This document shows positions 6,137-8,834 of a DNA stretch of 8,834 nucleotides, one piece after another. The notes beneath the pieces are model-generated. The model ran no database searches. It saw nothing but the letters and a program-made list of their open reading frames with translations, and was not told the DNA's origin. This DNA comes from DATECU01 sp035286745 (GTDB lineage Bacteria; Acidobacteriota; Vicinamibacteria; Fen-336). Position 1 is the stretch's first letter. Every line of letters starts with the position of its first letter. The DNA lies in contig DATECU010000187.1 in NCBI GenBank assembly GCA_035286745.1, positions 1 to 8,834 on the forward strand, written 5' to 3'. Made by a program: the position numbers and the translations under genes.

Positions 6137-7315
6137 CTACCGCCTGCGGGTGTTCCAGCTTCCGCCGCACCCGGATCCGTTCAGGCTCCCCGACATGTTC
6201 TCCCCCGAGCCGTTGCCCGCCACGGTTCCCTGCACGGTCACGCTTCCACCGAGCGCGTTGTCGTAGTAGGTGAAGCTCACCGCATCGCCTGAGACGCTGC
6301 CGCCGGTGAGGTTTCCGCCGCGCAGGCGGCAGGCGGTGACCACGCTGTTGACGCCGACCGCGCCCCGGAGCGACGAGCCCGACTGCGTGAGGTCCAGGTT
6401 CAGGGTGTCCCCGGGACAGCCGCACGCCGACACAGACCCCGTCCAGGCGCCGGTGAGGTTTCGCTGCGGGGTCGGTGTGGGGGTGGGGGCCGGTGTGGGC
6501 GTAGGGTTGGGCTGCGGAGGCGCCGGTGTGGGCGTCGGGTTAGGCTGCGGCGTCGGCGTCGGGCTCGGCTGCGGGGTCGGCGTGGGGGCCGCCGTGGGCG
6601 CCGGGGTCGGCTGGTTGGCGGTCGGCGTGGGTCCGCTCGTGGGGCCTCCCCCGTTCCCGGCCAAGAGCACGCCTCCAGCCACCGCCGCCCCACCACCTAG
6701 CACGGCTGCCAGCAGCCCCGCACGCGAGCCGCCCTTGCCCTTGGGGGTGGGGATCGCCGCACCGTCGCTGAGTACCGACATCACCCCAGCCACGGTGACG
6801 AAGCCCACGATGCCCCTGGGGCTGAAGCCCGGCGGGATGGGCGGCTGGCCTTCCTTGGTGGCTCCCACCACGATGCCCCCCTCGGGAGGCAGCCAGAGCC
6901 CGGCGTCGCGGCGGCAGGTCTCCTTCACCACCTGGGGGCCGAACTCGCTGGTCTGCGCGGTCTGGAACTGAGTGTCTAACGCGTACACGTAGTAGTCGAG
7001 CTGCCTGGTCTCCGGCAGCGGCTTGGGCAGAGTGGCCAGGAACTGGGCGGTCTCCGACGCCTTCATGTCCGCGTAGTACCAGTCGGGGTGCTGGTGAGCC
7101 TTGAAGTAGACGCGGGTGCGGGCCACTCCCAGAGGCGAGCTGATGGCGGCGTCGACCTGGGGGAAGGTGTCGACCTTGATGCACTCCAGGGGGTCGTGGC
7201 CGATGGAGGGGGTGACGGCGGCGCCGCCCGGAGTTTGGGAAGGAGAGCCCTGGACGGCCAGGGAGCCGACCAGGAGGCCCAGGAGCCATGCGGGAGCGGT
7301 CTTTGTCAGTCTCAT
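6137..7315 (-). CDS. Membrane-anchored envelope protein with Ig-like domain, Pro/Thr stalk and C-terminal beta domain
   Basis: No named family is recognised for this 392-residue protein. A signal peptide (about 1-23) precedes a beta domain (about 45-134) homologous to the small secreted protein at 3440-3925. Two hydrophobic stretches follow, GIVGFVTVAGVMSVLS (168-183) and a Gly/Ala-rich helix (199-220), separated by a basic segment (KGKGGSR) that by the positive-inside rule should be cytoplasmic; this would place both the Ig-like domain and the C-terminus outside the cell membrane. A Pro/Thr-repeat stalk (about 229-284) carries a C-terminal Gly/Ser-rich beta domain with cysteines at 298, 300, 329 and 383, possibly a small beta barrel. 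The ATG at 7315 has GGAGG 7 nt upstream and overlaps a preceding small ORF in ATGA. It is followed 13 nt later by the kinase gene, suggesting joint function with it. Confidence 0.85.
   Translation of the reverse strand: MRLTKTAPAWLLGLLVGSLAVQGSPSQTPGGAAVTPSIGHDPLECIKVDTFPQVDAAISSPLGVARTRVYFKAHQHPDWYYADMKASETAQFLATLPKPLPETRQLDYYVYALDTQFQTAQTSEFGPQVVKETCRRDAGLWLPPEGGIVVGATKEGQPPIPPGFSPRGIVGFVTVAGVMSVLSDGAAIPTPKGKGGSRAGLLAAVLGGGAAVAGGVLLAGNGGGPTSGPTPTANQPTPAPTAAPTPTPQPSPTPTPQPNPTPTPAPPQPNPTPTPAPTPTPTPQRNLTGAWTGSVSACGCPGDTLNLDLTQSGSSLRGAVGVNSVVTACRLRGGNLTGGSVSGDAVSFTYYDNALGGSVTVQGTVAGNGSGENMSGSLNGSGCGGSWNTRRR
6464..6634 (-). repeat. Pro/Thr-encoding tandem repeat (PTPTPQPN-like units)
   Basis: Imperfect repeats encode units such as PTPTPQPS, PTPTPQPN, PTPTPAPPQPN and PTPTPAPTPTPTPQ (residues about 228-284). 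On the plus strand they read as G-rich tracts of GGTGTGGGCGT type. The stretch would form an extended, protease-resistant stalk between the membrane anchor and the C-terminal domain. Such repeats often change length between strains. Confidence 0.85.
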
Positions 7316-7524
7316 GCCTCGTCCTCCAGTGCCCGCGGGAGAACAGGCGGCGCTGGCACCCCGGCGAGGGCCGGTTCGGCGTCGCGACCTCCGATCTGCT
7401 CGTCCCCGCAGCGTGACAGTGGGGGAGACTCTAGCACAGCCTGCCGGCCGTCAGCCCCCAGTGCGCCTCCGCAATCGCCGCAGAACTTGGCTCCCGGGCG
7501 GAAGGCGGCCGCCGCCGCCGCCAC
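7312..7524 (-). CDS. Small ORF with half a zinc ribbon, possible gene remnant
   Basis: This 70-residue frame starts at a GTG (7524) and contains PGAKFCGDCGGAL (residues about 10-22), a close match to the second half of the common bacterial zinc-ribbon motif; the expected first CxxC is missing, and only one further cysteine (Cys39) follows. It begins with a GCG/GCC alanine run. Its TGA overlaps the next gene's ATG (ATGA), which favours real coupled translation. Against this, there is no Shine-Dalgarno, codon use after the motif is less GC3-biased than in neighbours, and the rest of the protein has no recognisable domain. It is in the same frame as the YIP1-family gene, separated from it by two TAG codons, so it may be a fragment of a broken zinc-ribbon gene. 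I rate real gene and remnant about equally likely. Confidence 0.35.
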   Translation of the reverse strand: MAAAAAAFRPGAKFCGDCGGALGADGRQAVLESPPLSRCGDEQIGGRDAEPALAGVPAPPVLPRALEDEA

Positions 7525-7557
7525 CGCCTAGCGGGAGACGGGGTCGGCGGCAGTCTG

Positions 7558-8295
7558 CTAGAACACCGCCGCGAACACCACCTTGCCCAGGACCCACACC
7601 GCCCAAGGAACCACCACCCCCATCGCCGCGGCCCCCGCCGAACGCTTGGCGGCCGCACCAAAGGCCGCCGCTAGCAGGAACATGATCCAGAAGTTGAAGA
7701 GGTCCAGGCTCTTGGCCAGCGCGAAGAGAGGCTTGGCGGTGACGGCCTTGTCGAAGAGCAGGGACAAGTTGGCCTGCAGCACAAGATCAGGCGACAAGTT
7801 CCAGTCGCCTTTGAGGGCGTAGGTCAACAGGAGCAGCGGGATGGAGACGAGCGACGGCACCAAGAAAGACCAAGCCACCAGGCTCAGCGACTGGCCGAAA
7901 GTGACCTCGCTCCCGTAGAAGAACCGGTAGACGAACAAGAAGAAGGCCCCGCACAAAAGGACCACGAGGGGCACGCCGAGAAGGCCGCCCGCCAGCCCTC
8001 CCACCTTCATGAACTTGGCCTGCGTCTCCAGGATCTCGTCCATGCGGTCGGCGGGGATGCGGTCGGCGGCGCCCGACTCCTCCATGGTGTTCTTCATGAA
8101 CTGCAGGGCGTCCACCTTGGAGAGCCAGATGCCGGTGAAGCTCAGATTGAGAGCCATGCCCAGGAGCATCGGTACCCAGAACCGAGGCCGCGGCAGAATG
8201 CGTTTGAACTCCTCAGTCGGCGAGGAGTAGAGGCCGGCCAGGTGCGAGAAGAAGCCCGGCGTGGGACCACTGGCGGGAGGGGTGGTTTCGCTCAC
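7558..8295 (-). CDS. YIP1-family integral membrane protein
   Basis: The 245-residue protein has about five transmembrane helices (near residues 40-59, 99-124, 137-161, 197-215 and 222-244). The cytosolic N-terminus contains the FFSHLAGLYSSPTEEFKRIL segment that precedes helix 1 in bacterial YIP1-domain proteins (a short amphipathic helix with the S/SP-x-E-x-F pattern). Function in bacteria is unknown; these genes are frequently next to ABC permeases or RND/MacB export systems, as here. The start is GTG at 8295 with AAGGAG 6 nt upstream, a good ribosome site. It lies 43 nt after the permease stop and is probably co-transcribed with it. Confidence 0.82.
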   Translation of the reverse strand: MSETTPPASGPTPGFFSHLAGLYSSPTEEFKRILPRPRFWVPMLLGMALNLSFTGIWLSKVDALQFMKNTMEESGAADRIPADRMDEILETQAKFMKVGGLAGGLLGVPLVVLLCGAFFLFVYRFFYGSEVTFGQSLSLVAWSFLVPSLVSIPLLLLTYALKGDWNLSPDLVLQANLSLLFDKAVTAKPLFALAKSLDLFNFWIMFLLAAAFGAAAKRSAGAAAMGVVVPWAVWVLGKVVFAAVF

Positions 8296-8338
8296 GGTTC
8301 GCTCCTTTCGATCGGACGTTCGGTCGAGACGCCGGGCG

Positions 8339-8834
8339 CTACTCGTAGCGCAGGGCTTCGATGGGATCCAGCCGAGCCGCCTTGGCCGCCGGCCACAGGC
8401 CGAAGAAGAGGCCCACCCCCACCGAGGTGAAGAAGGCGATGAATACCCAGGTGGGCTGCATGCGGGCCGGGAAGGGCGAGAAGGCGTTCACGAAGTAGGC
8501 CACGATGCCGCCCATCAGGATGCCCAGGATGCCGCCGGTGCCGGTCAGGGTCATGGCTTCGGTCAGGAACTGCCAGAGGATGTCGCGCTTCTTGGCCCCC
8601 AGCGCCTTACGCACGCCGATCTCGCGCGTTCGCTCCGTCACCGAGACGAGCATGATGTTCATCACCCCCACGCCTCCGACGACGAGCCCGATCGACGAGA
8701 TCGCGATCATCACGAGGTAGATCCCGCCCGTCAGCTGGGCCTGCAGCTGCGCCACCCGCTTGTGGGCGGCCTCGACGTTGGCGGCCTTCATCTTGAGCTC
8801 CGCCTCCGCCTGGTCGAAGGCCTGGTCCGCGATC
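8339..8834 (-). CDS. MacB/FtsX-type ABC transporter permease, C-terminal part
   Basis: Only the last 164 residues are in the window; the gene continues beyond position 8834, and the internal Met at 8791 is not its start. What is visible is the end of a helical periplasmic region (coiled-coil-like, Ala/Glu/Gln-rich) and the FtsX/MacB permease domain: helix 2 (GGIYLVMIAISSIGLVVGG), the conserved cytoplasmic segment VSVTERTREIGVRKALGA, helix 3, helix 4 and the closing PAAKAARLDPIEALRYE. Such permeases work with an MacB-like ATPase and often an HlyD-type adaptor in mechanotransmission-type export of lipoproteins, peptides or drugs; these partners would be expected further upstream. The substrate cannot be predicted. 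Confidence 0.92.
   Translation of the reverse strand, partial: IADQAFDQAEAELKMKAANVEAAHKRVAQLQAQLTGGIYLVMIAISSIGLVVGGVGVMNIMLVSVTERTREIGVRKALGAKKRDILWQFLTEAMTLTGTGGILGILMGGIVAYFVNAFSPFPARMQPTWVFIAFFTSVGVGLFFGLWPAAKAARLDPIEALRYE

Noticed and set aside
6464..6634. Tandem repeats considered as a CRISPR array or non-coding satellite
   Set aside because: The units are short, imperfect, have no unique spacers, and keep the reading frame as Pro/Thr codons inside a secreted protein.
1..8834. tRNA, rRNA, IS element, prophage or attachment site
   Set aside because: No cloverleaf or rRNA-like segment, transposase, integrase or terminal repeat pair was seen on reading both strands.

Overview
This is a high-GC (roughly two-thirds G+C by eye) bacterial chromosomal window with dense coding and no phage or IS signature. 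The combination of a zinc-ribbon membrane serine/threonine kinase, a YIP1-family membrane protein, a MacB/FtsX-type permease and Pro/Thr-rich secreted proteins is typical of Acidobacteriota or other large-genome soil phyla (Myxococcota, Gemmatimonadota). I favour Acidobacteriota, but the sequence alone does not prove it.

Left part (1-1933): a LemA-family membrane protein on the minus strand is divergent from a 6-phosphofructokinase on the plus strand. The 91-bp gap carries back-to-back -10-like boxes. A perfect 9-bp hairpin closes the lemA transcript at the left edge.

Middle (about 1990-2673): a compact type II toxin-antitoxin pair on the plus strand, a ribbon-helix-helix antitoxin and a PIN-domain VapC toxin joined by a GTGA stop/start overlap. 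A -35-like TTGACA and a 6+6 bp inverted repeat sit directly over the likely antitoxin start, suggesting a leaderless, autoregulated transcript. About 100 bp of non-coding sequence follows, up to the convergent minus-strand block.

Right part (2777-8834): seven minus-strand genes in a row with overlaps or short gaps, read from right to left: a partial MacB/FtsX-type ABC permease, a YIP1-family five-helix membrane protein, a tiny ORF with half a zinc ribbon, a membrane-anchored envelope protein (N-terminal Ig-like domain, Pro/Thr stalk, C-terminal beta domain), a zinc-ribbon serine/threonine kinase with one transmembrane helix and a large outer domain, a small secreted protein, and a secreted VanX-type D-Ala-D-Ala dipeptidase. 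Several junctions are ATGA overlaps or gaps of a few bases, so the last four or five genes are probably translationally coupled.

The most interesting observation is that the envelope proteins on either side of the kinase share a homologous N-terminal domain (12 identities over 33 ungapped residues, plus a shared YY-x-x-A-x-D-x-x-F block). Together with the kinase and the dipeptidase they look like an envelope-sensing or cell-wall signalling module. That function is inference.
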